In this document: positions 16,508 to 24,495 of the stretch, in pieces
Layout of the letters: each line of letters begins with the position of its first letter
How positions within the stretch are numbered: position 1 is the stretch's first letter
NCBI GenBank assembly: GCA_012521705.1
Contig: JAAYLX010000041.1
Location: 1 to 64,000, forward strand
Source of the DNA: Clostridiaceae bacterium
Lineage (GTDB): Bacteria; Bacillota; Clostridia; DSM-8532
Reading direction: 5' to 3'
DNA length: 64,000 nt
Made by a program: the position numbers and the translations under genes
The notes under the pieces: model-generated
Seen by the model: only the letters and a program-made list of their open reading frames with translations
The model's database searches: none
What the model was told of the DNA's origin: nothing

Positions 16508-17818
16508 ATGAAGAAGACAGCAATCATCCTATTATTAATCCTTACTCTGATTCCATTTAAAGTGAACGCAGCAAGCAATAAGAATAGCAATAAAAATCAG
16601 GATATACTTCAACATATCAATTTTGATGATATTGAAGAAGAAATATTGAAAAGAAATCCGACAGTGAAGATGAACGAAAACACTCTTGCTTCCCTGCGGG
16701 CAAATCTGGACATGCTTGAGGATAATGCAGAGGATGCTGAAGATGCACTGGATGGTTTTGATAATAACCCGGACATTAAAAGACAATTGGAGGCTGAAAT
16801 ACAAAGACTGGAACAGGAAAAGGCGGAACTTGCAACCACTTTGGTGTCTTATCCTGAGCTTCTTCCCGTCCTTGAATCCCAATACAATACTTTGATAGGA
16901 ATATACAGAAGCAATTTATTAAACCTCGAAGCCTCTTTAGGTTCCAGCAAAAATGCGCTTAAAAGCCAGTCCAAAATGCTGGATGAGAAGGTGGAGGACA
17001 TGGAAGATACCATAGACAAGTTTATCCAGCAGTCAAAAATGACTTCCATGCAACTTTCCTGGGCCGCCGAGAACCTGTATATAACCTATAATACACTTGA
17101 TATGCAGGAGGCAGAGCTGAGTAACAACCTGAAACTTCTTGAAAAACAGATTGAAATAGCAAAGATAAGGGAATCACTGGGCCTCGCTTCAAAAGTTGAT
17201 GTATTGAATGCCGAGATCAGCCTGCGTGAACTTCAAATCTCCCAGAAAGCTTTGAAAACTCAGAAAGAGGCAATAAAAGGCGAACTCAACCTTTTGTTCG
17301 GCCAGGCTTTTGATGAAGACCTTTTGATTGGCGCGGTGCCGGTTTTGGATGAAAGAGAATTATTAAATATTGATTACGATGCCGACCTTTCAACAGCGCT
17401 TAATAATAACTTTTCATTAAAACTTCAGGTTCTGGAGAGAAAGAGCAAAGACACTGCCCTTGAAAGAGCTGAAAAAGACAGCTCGCTGAGTGAGGAAGCC
17501 GCTGAATTCGACTATGAGAATGAAGAAATCAAACTTGGTGATTTAAGAAAACAGACAGCTCTGGCTTTTTACAAAATTTTCGAGGAACTTTTAAGCAAAA
17601 AACAGACATACGCCCTGGAGAATGCAAAATATGAGCTTGCTGAGACAATGAAAGAACAGGTGGAGCTTAAATACAGACTCGGAATGCTGTCTGATATTGG
17701 AAGGGAGACCGAACTTAACAACTATTTCAGCAAGATGATAAAAAAATATATTTCCGGTTATGAATTGACCCTTTCTTACCGAAAATATGAATGGATGAAA
17801 AGAGGGCTTACTTTGTAA
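16508..17818 (+). CDS. TolC-family efflux protein with signal peptide
   Basis: A 436-aa protein. ATG 16508 follows GGGAGG and begins a clear signal peptide (KKTAIILLLILTLIPFKVNAAS). The rest is long amphipathic coiled helices with the TolC/OEP repeat pattern: residues about 35-210, then the family-like IEIAKIRESLGLASKVDVLNAEISLRELQ near 215-245 and VELKYRLGMLSDIG near 390. TolC proteins form outer-membrane ducts in Gram-negative bacteria; clostridia that lack an outer membrane still carry relatives whose role is unclear. It is the last gene of the TetR operon. No RND or ABC pump gene follows; the next element is a T-box. Confidence 0.8.
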   Translation: MKKTAIILLLILTLIPFKVNAASNKNSNKNQDILQHINFDDIEEEILKRNPTVKMNENTLASLRANLDMLEDNAEDAEDALDGFDNNPDIKRQLEAEIQRLEQEKAELATTLVSYPELLPVLESQYNTLIGIYRSNLLNLEASLGSSKNALKSQSKMLDEKVEDMEDTIDKFIQQSKMTSMQLSWAAENLYITYNTLDMQEAELSNNLKLLEKQIEIAKIRESLGLASKVDVLNAEISLRELQISQKALKTQKEAIKGELNLLFGQAFDEDLLIGAVPVLDERELLNIDYDADLSTALNNNFSLKLQVLERKSKDTALERAEKDSSLSEEAAEFDYENEEIKLGDLRKQTALAFYKIFEELLSKKQTYALENAKYELAETMKEQVELKYRLGMLSDIGRETELNNYFSKMIKKYISGYELTLSYRKYEWMKRGLTL

Positions 17819-17831
17819 AATAAGATTGGAT

Positions 17832-17860
17832 TTGACATGAATTCACAAGTGTGATAGCAT
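17832..17860 (+). promoter_or_regulatory. Promoter of the T-box/thrS unit
   Basis: TTGACA (17832-17837), 17-base spacer, TAGCAT (17855-17860). It is positioned just ahead of the T-box leader. Confidence 0.75.
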
Positions 17861-17889
17861 AAATCTGTCTTTTAAATTATATGTAAAGG

Positions 17890-18121
17890 CATTGAAGGGG
17901 ACATGCAAAATCTCCACGAGCGCCAAGAGAGGAAATGGCCATGGGCTGGAAGCCATTACCGCGTATCAGGATTTTGAACCACCCCGGAGCCTGAAGGCTG
18001 AAACCAAGTAAGCTTTCACGTTGATTACGTTATAATCCCATTGAGTGACAGGCTTTGCCTGTAATCAAGGTGGAACCGTGTGAGTATCAACTCTCATCCT
18101 TGAATGGATGGGAGTTTTTTG
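17890..18121 (+). promoter_or_regulatory. T-box leader, threonine-specific
   Basis: The T-box sequence AAGGTGGAACCGTG is at 18067-18080, followed by a terminator (stem ACTCTCATCC / GGATGGGAGT, then T7, 18090-18120). In Stem I, GGGG (17897-17900) pairs with CCCC (17982-17985), and 17906-17912 (CAAAATC) with 17970-17976 (GATTTTG). The internal loop between these helices carries ACC at 17978-17980, a Thr codon followed by A, as expected for the specifier. A distal hairpin AATGGC/GCCATT completes the stem. Uncharged tRNA-Thr binding would block the terminator and switch on thrS. Confidence 0.92.
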
Positions 18122-18139
18122 TTAAAAGGAGTGGAAAAG

Positions 18140-20053
18140 ATGATAGAAATTACTCTGAAAGACGGAAGCAAAAAATCATTTGAAAAAGGAACAACCATTT
18201 TGGATATTGCTAAAAGTATAAGTGAAGGCCTTGCCAGGGCAGCTCTGGCAGGTGAGGTGGACGGCGAGGTAAAGGATTTGAATACGCCAATTAATAAAGA
18301 CTGCCAGCTCAATTTGCTGACTTTTGACAGCGAAGGCGGAAAACACACCTATTGGCACACAACCTCGCATATTATGGCTCAGGCAGTAAAGAGATTGTTC
18401 CCAAATGTGAAACTTGCAATAGGGCCTGCTATTGAAAACGGGTTCTACTATGATTTTGACATTGACAAACCCTTTACCCCTGATGACCTGAAGGTTATTG
18501 AAGAAGAAATGAAGAAAATCATAAAGGAGAATCTCCCCATAGAAAGGTTCATTCTTTCGAGGGAGGAAGCTCTGAAATTAATGAAAGATGAGCCTTACAA
18601 GATTGAGCTTATCAACGAGCTTCCGGAAGATGCTGAAATATCATTCTACAAACAGGGAGATTTTACTGATCTGTGTGCAGGACCCCATCTGCCTTCAACC
18701 GGCATGGTAAAGGCCGTAAAGCTTGTGCAGCAGGCCGGCGCTTACTGGAGGGGCAATGAAAATAACAAGATGCTCCAGCGCATATATGGCATATCCTTTC
18801 CCAAGGCTTCCCAGCTTGAAGAATATCTGAAAATGATTGAAGAAGCAGAGAAACGTGACCACAGACGCCTTGGCAAGGAACTGGGATTGTTCAGCTTTGA
18901 CGAGGAAGTAGGTCCCGGTCTTGTTCTGTGGCATCCAAAGGGCGCAAGAGTCAGAATGCGCATAGAAGATTTCTGGAGACAGGAACACATCAAGAACGGT
19001 TACGACATTGTATATACACCGCATATAGGCCGTGGCAAGCTTTGGGAGACTTCAGGACACCTTGGTTTCTACAAGGAAAGCATGTATTCTGCCATGGACG
19101 TTGACGGTCAGGACTTCTACGCAAAACCCATGAACTGCCCGTTCCATATAGCTATTTACAACAGCAGGCTCCATTCATACCGTGATCTGCCGTTAAGATG
19201 GGCGGAACTTGGAACTGTTTACCGCTATGAAAAGAGCGGGGTTCTCCACGGCCTTTTGAGGGTAAGAGGATTTACCCAGGACGATGCTCACTTGTTCTGC
19301 GCACCCGACCAGATGCCTGCAGAAATCCGCAGGGTATTGAGATTCTGTCTATATATGTTGAATTCATTCGGATTTGAAAATTATAAAATCTACCTGTCCA
19401 CAAAGCCAAAGGAGAAATATGTCGGGGATGAAAGCATGTGGGAGGCTGCAACTAATGCCCTTAAGGAAGCAGTTCTTGCCGAAGGCCTTGAATGCGATAT
19501 AGACGAAGGCGGTGGAGCTTTCTATGGTCCTAAGATTGATATAAAAATCAAGGATGCCTTAAACCGCGAATGGCAGTGCTCAACAATCCAGTTTGACTTT
19601 AATGAGCCAGAACGTTTCGACCTGACCTATGTCGCACCCGACGGAACCAGACAGCGCCCATACATGATTCACAGAGCGCTGTTGGGGTCAATTGAAAGAT
19701 TCTTTGGCGTGCTCCTTGAGCACTATGCGGGAGCTTTCCCCGTATGGCTTGCACCTGTTCAGGCAAGGATCCTGCCCATACTTGAAAGCCATCATGAGTA
19801 TGCAAACCAGATCGCGGAAAAACTCAGACTCCATGATGTTTACGTTGAAGTAGACACCAGAAACGAAAAAATAGGATATAAGATCCGTGAAGTTCAGATG
19901 GATAAAGTGCCATATATGCTGGTTATCGGCGACAAGGAAATGGAGAGCGGAACTGTTTCAGTAAGATCAAGAAAAGATGGGGATATTGGGTCCATGCCTG
20001 TGGACGAATTTGTTTCCAGGATTGTTGAAGAAATAAAAACCCATGCCAGATAA
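18140..20053 (+). CDS. thrS: Threonyl-tRNA synthetase
   Basis: A 637-aa class II synthetase that charges tRNA-Thr. Domains in order: TGS (1-62, starting IEITLKDGSKKSFEKGTTILDIA), N2 editing domain (about 65-225, with HTTSHIMAQAVK and DLCAGPHLPSTG), catalytic core (about 240-535, motif 2 RVRGFTQDDAHLF, motif 3 near HRALLGSIERFFGVLLEHYAG) and C-terminal anticodon-binding domain. Full length. ATG 18140 is chosen because AAAGGAGTGG precedes it; the longer frame begins inside the T-box terminator. Expression is controlled by the T-box directly upstream, with the matching Thr specifier. Confidence 0.97.
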   Translation: MIEITLKDGSKKSFEKGTTILDIAKSISEGLARAALAGEVDGEVKDLNTPINKDCQLNLLTFDSEGGKHTYWHTTSHIMAQAVKRLFPNVKLAIGPAIENGFYYDFDIDKPFTPDDLKVIEEEMKKIIKENLPIERFILSREEALKLMKDEPYKIELINELPEDAEISFYKQGDFTDLCAGPHLPSTGMVKAVKLVQQAGAYWRGNENNKMLQRIYGISFPKASQLEEYLKMIEEAEKRDHRRLGKELGLFSFDEEVGPGLVLWHPKGARVRMRIEDFWRQEHIKNGYDIVYTPHIGRGKLWETSGHLGFYKESMYSAMDVDGQDFYAKPMNCPFHIAIYNSRLHSYRDLPLRWAELGTVYRYEKSGVLHGLLRVRGFTQDDAHLFCAPDQMPAEIRRVLRFCLYMLNSFGFENYKIYLSTKPKEKYVGDESMWEAATNALKEAVLAEGLECDIDEGGGAFYGPKIDIKIKDALNREWQCSTIQFDFNEPERFDLTYVAPDGTRQRPYMIHRALLGSIERFFGVLLEHYAGAFPVWLAPVQARILPILESHHEYANQIAEKLRLHDVYVEVDTRNEKIGYKIREVQMDKVPYMLVIGDKEMESGTVSVRSRKDGDIGSMPVDEFVSRIVEEIKTHAR

Positions 20054-20133
20054 CATTTAATATCAGTAAATCCAATCCGGCAGAAGGAGGATTTCTTTCT
20101 GCCGCTGTCAAAATCATTCTTTCGTGATATAAT

Positions 20134-20163
20134 AACCCCTGATGGATATCGGGGGTTTTTTTT
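20134..20163 (+). terminator. Terminator between thrS and holA
   Basis: Stem AACCCC / GGGGTT followed by eight T that run right up to the holA ATG (20164). A second hairpin with an 8-bp stem (20078-20085 with 20097-20104) lies just upstream and has no T-tract. Confidence 0.75.
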
Positions 20164-21261
20164 ATGTCAGCAAAGAGCAATTACTCTAAGAATTATTCAA
20201 AAAGCGAGAACGCTGAAGTTATTGGTGTACTTAAACATCATATAGCTGAAAAAAAACCTGCCCGGGTTTACCTTTTCTTTGGCACCGAACCTTTCCTTAT
20301 TGACTATTACACCAGTGAAATCAAAAAAATCATCGTAGGCAAAGATACAAATGGCCTTAATCTTACTGTATTCGAAAACAAGGTTGACATAAAAAATATT
20401 ATTGACGCCTGTGACACATTTCCGGTTTTCGCAGATAAAAAACTGGTGCTGGTCAAAAACTCCCAATTGTTCAGGAAAGGAAAAGGAGCCAATGACAGTG
20501 ATGCGGTGTCAGGTGAAGAGGAGGAGTCCGGCAACAAAAACCAGGAAATTTTGAAAGACTATATCCCACAGATTCCTGAATCGACATGTCTTTTGTTTAT
20601 AGAGAACAATGTGGATAAAAGACTGAGCGTCTATAAATCAGTGGCAAAGCACGGCCTTGCCGCCGAGTTCAACCGGCTTCGATCCAGTGAACTGGTTCCC
20701 TGGGTAATGAAAGGGTTCAGATCTTTTAAAAAGACTGTATCTCCTGACGCAGCTCAATATCTGGTCGCTGCAAGTGAACCTGACATGTACACGTTGAAAA
20801 ATGAAATTCTCAAAATCTGTTCTTACGTAGGTAAAAGGAATGAAATTACACTGGATGATATTAAGACTCTTGCTACCCCCACTATAAAAAGCGTAATTTT
20901 CGACCTTCTTGATGCTGTCGCCCAGAGAAACTCAGCGCGGGCTTTGTGCCTGTTGGATGACATGCTGGCTATAAAAGAGCCCGAGCAGAAGATTTTAGCC
21001 ATGCTTGCCAAGCAGACAGGTGAACTTCTGAAAATGAAAATACTGCTGGATAAAGGAGCAAGCCAGACCCGGATTGAAGAATATTTCCAGGGCAAGCACC
21101 CCTATGCCCTAAAGATTATGATGCAGCAGGCAAGGGCTATGGATGAAAAGTATCTGAGAAATCTTTTGCATGCCTGCATGGAAGCAGATACGGGTTCGAA
21201 GAAAGGACTTATTGATTTAAAACTGGCTCTGGAGGTAATTTTGAGCAATATAAACAGTTAA
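20164..21261 (+). CDS. holA: DNA polymerase III delta subunit (clamp loader)
   Basis: A 365-aa HolA protein, which opens the beta sliding clamp as part of the clamp loader. The N-terminal AAA+-like region has RVYLFFGTEPFLIDYYTSEIKKII, PVFADKKLVLVKN and TCLLFIENNVDKR. The helical C-terminal collar includes KLAMLAKQ-type text (ILAMLAKQTGELLKMKILLDKG) and MDEKYLRNLLHACMEADTGSKKG. An insert of about 20 acidic residues (GANDSDAVSGEEEESGNK) at about 102-120 is not usual. The GGGGG and T-run of the preceding terminator lie directly before the ATG, so the ribosome site is within terminator DNA. Confidence 0.93.
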   Translation: MSAKSNYSKNYSKSENAEVIGVLKHHIAEKKPARVYLFFGTEPFLIDYYTSEIKKIIVGKDTNGLNLTVFENKVDIKNIIDACDTFPVFADKKLVLVKNSQLFRKGKGANDSDAVSGEEEESGNKNQEILKDYIPQIPESTCLLFIENNVDKRLSVYKSVAKHGLAAEFNRLRSSELVPWVMKGFRSFKKTVSPDAAQYLVAASEPDMYTLKNEILKICSYVGKRNEITLDDIKTLATPTIKSVIFDLLDAVAQRNSARALCLLDDMLAIKEPEQKILAMLAKQTGELLKMKILLDKGASQTRIEEYFQGKHPYALKIMMQQARAMDEKYLRNLLHACMEADTGSKKGLIDLKLALEVILSNINS

Positions 21262-21476
21262 CTGTATTTTAACACTATTACTATTTTTTTTGTAATGGAA
21301 ACGAAGTATTCTGTAATAGATATTCTCTTGCCGGGATCTGCGTAATTTATTCTGCAGTTCTGATTTTCAATTCAGGCAAGAAGGATAAATTAAATGAAGG
21401 AATATTGGCCAGTGTGTTTTAAATCTCTTTAATACAGGTAAAAATGAATTGGAGTCTTTTGGAAGAGGAGGCAGAC

Positions 21477-22172
21477 ATGCCTGGTAAAAAGTCCATTTAT
21501 CTTGTTGAAGATGAAAGCCATATACAGCAGCTCGTAAAATACAACCTGGAAGCAAATGGATACAGTGTAAGTACGTTTTTTAGCGGTGAGGAAATGCTTT
21601 CCCGGTGTGAAACAGATATTCCGGATATGTTTATACTGGATGTAATGCTTCCCGGCATAGATGGTTATGAAATTCTAAGGAGGATACGCCAGAATACAAA
21701 TCTAAAGGCACTTCCGGTCATTATGCTCACCGCAAAGGGCGAAGAGTTTGACAGGGTTCTGGGACTTGAACTTGGAGCTGATGATTACATAACCAAGCCA
21801 TTTTCAATAAGAGAGCTGATTGCCCGTGTCAAAGCGGTATTCAGACGCTCGGAACAACCTCAGGAAGTAAGCCAGTCAGTACTGTCCGCAGGTGGTATTA
21901 CAATTGATTCGGAACGGCATGAAGTCGTAAAGGACGGAAAGAAGATTGAGCTAACCCCAAAGGAATTTGAACTTTTGAAAATCCTGATGCAGAACCGGGG
22001 AAAAGTCATGTCCCGGGATGTGCTCCTCGAGAAAGTCTGGGGCTTTGATTATTACGGGGAAACAAGGACAGTGGACGTTCATATCAGGTATCTCCGCCAG
22101 AAAATCGAAAATGATGACAGCAAACCGGAATATATTGAAACAGTCAGAGGAATAGGATACCGGTTTATTTAA
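21477..22172 (+). CDS. OmpR/PhoB-family response regulator
   Basis: A 231-aa regulator. The receiver domain (1-120) has the acidic pair E11/D12, phosphoacceptor D55 (FILDVMLPG) and K105-region TKPFSIREL. The C-terminal winged-helix DNA-binding domain ends with RTVDVHIRYLRQKIENDD and TVRGIGYRF. ATG 21477 has an AGAGGAGG site; the upstream in-frame ATG 21444 does not. The likely partner kinase is encoded 2.3 kb downstream after cdaA and cdaR, an unusual interruption. It resembles PhoP/WalR-type regulators; the signal cannot be told. Confidence 0.9.
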   Translation: MPGKKSIYLVEDESHIQQLVKYNLEANGYSVSTFFSGEEMLSRCETDIPDMFILDVMLPGIDGYEILRRIRQNTNLKALPVIMLTAKGEEFDRVLGLELGADDYITKPFSIRELIARVKAVFRRSEQPQEVSQSVLSAGGITIDSERHEVVKDGKKIELTPKEFELLKILMQNRGKVMSRDVLLEKVWGFDYYGETRTVDVHIRYLRQKIENDDSKPEYIETVRGIGYRFI

Positions 22173-22174
22173 AC

Positions 22175-22207
22175 GCCCCAAAACCAGTGATTTCTATGGA
22201 CTGGGGC
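22175..22207 (+). terminator. Possible weak terminator after the response regulator
   Basis: Hairpin arms GCCCCA / TGGGGC with a 21-base loop and no T-tract. If it does not stop transcription, the regulator reads through into cdaA. Confidence 0.3.
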
Positions 22208-22340
22208 AATCTAATCTGTTAATATAAAAATGAATATTGCATTTTTATTACATTAAGTGTTAGTATATACAAACTCATTTGCAAAGGGAATATAATTTAC
22301 TTTAATAATAAATCCAGTTTATGGTTAAGGAGCTTGCTGA

Positions 22341-23222
22341 GTGCCTGTGAACAGAACTATAGGGGATGTGTTGGGTTATATAATGAGTTTTATGGGACTT
22401 GACGGCCCATTGGATATAATCAGGATGCTTATTGAAATATCCTTGGTTTCCTATGCCATTTATAAAGTTATCCAAATGGTGCGGGAAACCCGGGCAATTC
22501 AGCTCGTCAAAGGCCTTATTTTTATTCTTGTTTTCTCGTGGCTGTCCCAGGTTCTGGGCTTAAAAACCATTGCCTTTTTACTGAAAAGCACATTGCAGCT
22601 TTTCGGATTCTCTTTGATTGTCCTTTTCCAGCCTGAACTGAGAAGAGCGCTTGAAAAGCTTGGTAGCAGCGGTTTCCAGGACTTTATGATTCGCAAGAAT
22701 GAAGAGGAAAGAATAAAGACAACGGCCTCCATTGAAGCCATCGTCAAAGCCTGCACAAAGCTTTCTGAAGAATACATCGGTGCCCTTATCGTCATAGAGC
22801 GTGGAACCAAGATAGGGGAAATAATCAATACCGGTACTCCCATGGATGCCGCCTTGTCCAGTGAACTTCTTGTTAATATATTTGTCCCCAAAACCCCGTT
22901 ACATGACGGTGCGGTAATTATTCGTTCAAATATAATTAAGGCTGCGGCATGCTACCTTCCATTGACCCAGAATGCGGGACTGAGCCGGGAACTTGGTACA
23001 AGGCACAGAGCCGCTTTGGGAATAACAGAAATTTCGGATGCAATAGCCATAGTGGTTTCTGAAGAATCAGGCAAAATCTCCTATGCGCACAATGGCGGTT
23101 TAACAAGAAACCTTACTCCCGACCTTTTGAGAAAAGCCTTGTCCAAATTCTTGCTGGAGAATGAAAGCGACCGGAAGCTTTTTGCTTTTAGAAAGGTGAA
23201 ACGCAATGAACAAACTCAATGA
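22341..23222 (+). CDS. cdaA: Diadenylate cyclase CdaA
   Basis: A 293-aa membrane enzyme that makes c-di-AMP from two ATP. Three hydrophobic helices fill residues about 30-105, followed by the DAC (DisA_N) domain with both catalytic signatures, DGA (189-191, LHDGAVII) and RHR (221-223, GTRHRAALGITE). Full length. GTG 22341 follows AAGGAG at 8-base spacing. It overlaps cdaR by 17 bases, the usual cdaA-cdaR pairing; the usual third gene glmM is absent here. c-di-AMP controls potassium and osmolyte transport and wall homeostasis in Gram-positives. Confidence 0.96.
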   Translation: MPVNRTIGDVLGYIMSFMGLDGPLDIIRMLIEISLVSYAIYKVIQMVRETRAIQLVKGLIFILVFSWLSQVLGLKTIAFLLKSTLQLFGFSLIVLFQPELRRALEKLGSSGFQDFMIRKNEEERIKTTASIEAIVKACTKLSEEYIGALIVIERGTKIGEIINTGTPMDAALSSELLVNIFVPKTPLHDGAVIIRSNIIKAAACYLPLTQNAGLSRELGTRHRAALGITEISDAIAIVVSEESGKISYAHNGGLTRNLTPDLLRKALSKFLLENESDRKLFAFRKVKRNEQTQ

Positions 23223-24444
23223 ACTGTTTAAAAAGGATTCGGTCATAAAGATTATTTCAGTGCTCATTGCCGTGTTTATCTGGTTCCTCGTACTGGAGAT
23301 TGAAAACCCGTATGAGGAAAGAACCCTTTCTATTCCCCTGCAAAATAATATTGAGATGCTCAGGGTAAATAATTTGCAGATAACAGGAAACCAGCTTCCT
23401 ACCACTGTTGATGTAAAGATTAAGGGCAGAAGGTATAATGTATCATCTGTCTCTGTCAATGATTTCAGGGCATTTATTGACCTGTCGGAAATAACTACGG
23501 CAGGTTCCAGTGTCATAAAAATCGATATTCCGGAATATACGGGCAAGGAAGATATCTTGATTACTTCCATTAACCCCTCATCTGTCAAACTGGACTTTGA
23601 ACGGATAGTGGGCAAGCAGTACCCTGTTAATGTTGAGTTCAAGGGAAAACTGCCTGCCGGATATGAGCTTGTGAATCTGACTGTCGATCCGGGTAATATG
23701 ATTCTTGAAGAGCTGGAAAGCAGTATTTCCAGAGTAGACAAGGTGGTTGCCTATATCAATCTGGATGAAATAGGGGATAATACAGAAATTATTATGAGGG
23801 GAACTGCCATTGATACAAACGGTGAAATTGTAAAACAGTTTGAAGGCAAAATCCCTGTAATTGTCAGGTTCAATCTGGCCAAGCAACTCCCCGTTGCCGC
23901 CACTACAAGAGGGGTGCCCGAAAGCGATTATTATTTAAAGGAAGTACGCTTTACACCATCCAAAATAAGAGTATTAGGGCCAAGGAAAATCCTTGACGGA
24001 CTTAATGTGATTGAAGCTGAGCCCATCGATATTACTGGACTATCTTCAAACTTTAACACCCCTGTAACTCTCAAGCTTCCGGAGGGGGTCACAGTATTAA
24101 AGGAAGACCTGGAAAAACTTACTGCTGAAGTCGTAATAGAGAATCTTGCAATCCGCCGCATCAATATACCTGCAAGCCAGATCTCTATTTTCGGCAGCGA
24201 TATGTCTGGAAACAAAGTTTACAGAGTTTCTGACAGACCGGTATTAATTGCAATCAAAGGAAGACCGGATATCATTAATGCTGTCAAAACCACCGATATC
24301 AGCGCCTCCATCCAGGTAAGCGGTTTTGAAGAAGGGGAACATGAGGTTCCGCTCACTTTGAAGGTTCCTGACAATGTCATATTGATTGGTGAGTATACGG
24401 TGAATGTTATTATAGAAAAGGACACGGGAGCAACTTCGCCCTAA
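23206..24444 (+). CDS. cdaR: CdaA regulatory protein CdaR (YbbR domains)
   Basis: A 412-aa protein with one N-terminal membrane helix (about residues 14-30, IKIISVLIAVFIWFLVLE) and an extracytoplasmic part of about four beta-rich YbbR-like repeats (about 50-130, 135-220, 225-310, 320-405; e.g. LPTTVDVKIKGRRYNV and PVTLKLPEGVTVL). CdaR binds CdaA at the membrane and tunes c-di-AMP output. The start lies inside cdaA (17-base overlap), pointing to translational coupling. A normal member of its family. Confidence 0.93.
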   Translation: MNKLNELFKKDSVIKIISVLIAVFIWFLVLEIENPYEERTLSIPLQNNIEMLRVNNLQITGNQLPTTVDVKIKGRRYNVSSVSVNDFRAFIDLSEITTAGSSVIKIDIPEYTGKEDILITSINPSSVKLDFERIVGKQYPVNVEFKGKLPAGYELVNLTVDPGNMILEELESSISRVDKVVAYINLDEIGDNTEIIMRGTAIDTNGEIVKQFEGKIPVIVRFNLAKQLPVAATTRGVPESDYYLKEVRFTPSKIRVLGPRKILDGLNVIEAEPIDITGLSSNFNTPVTLKLPEGVTVLKEDLEKLTAEVVIENLAIRRINIPASQISIFGSDMSGNKVYRVSDRPVLIAIKGRPDIINAVKTTDISASIQVSGFEEGEHEVPLTLKVPDNVILIGEYTVNVIIEKDTGATSP

Positions 24445-24495
24445 TAACCTTTAAGTATATAAGGTCTTTTGTCTGTTTTTCCGGAAAGGTTTTAT

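Noticed and set aside
18104-18139. Longer thrS start
   Set aside because: It lies inside the T-box terminator stem; AAAGGAGTGG supports ATG 18140.
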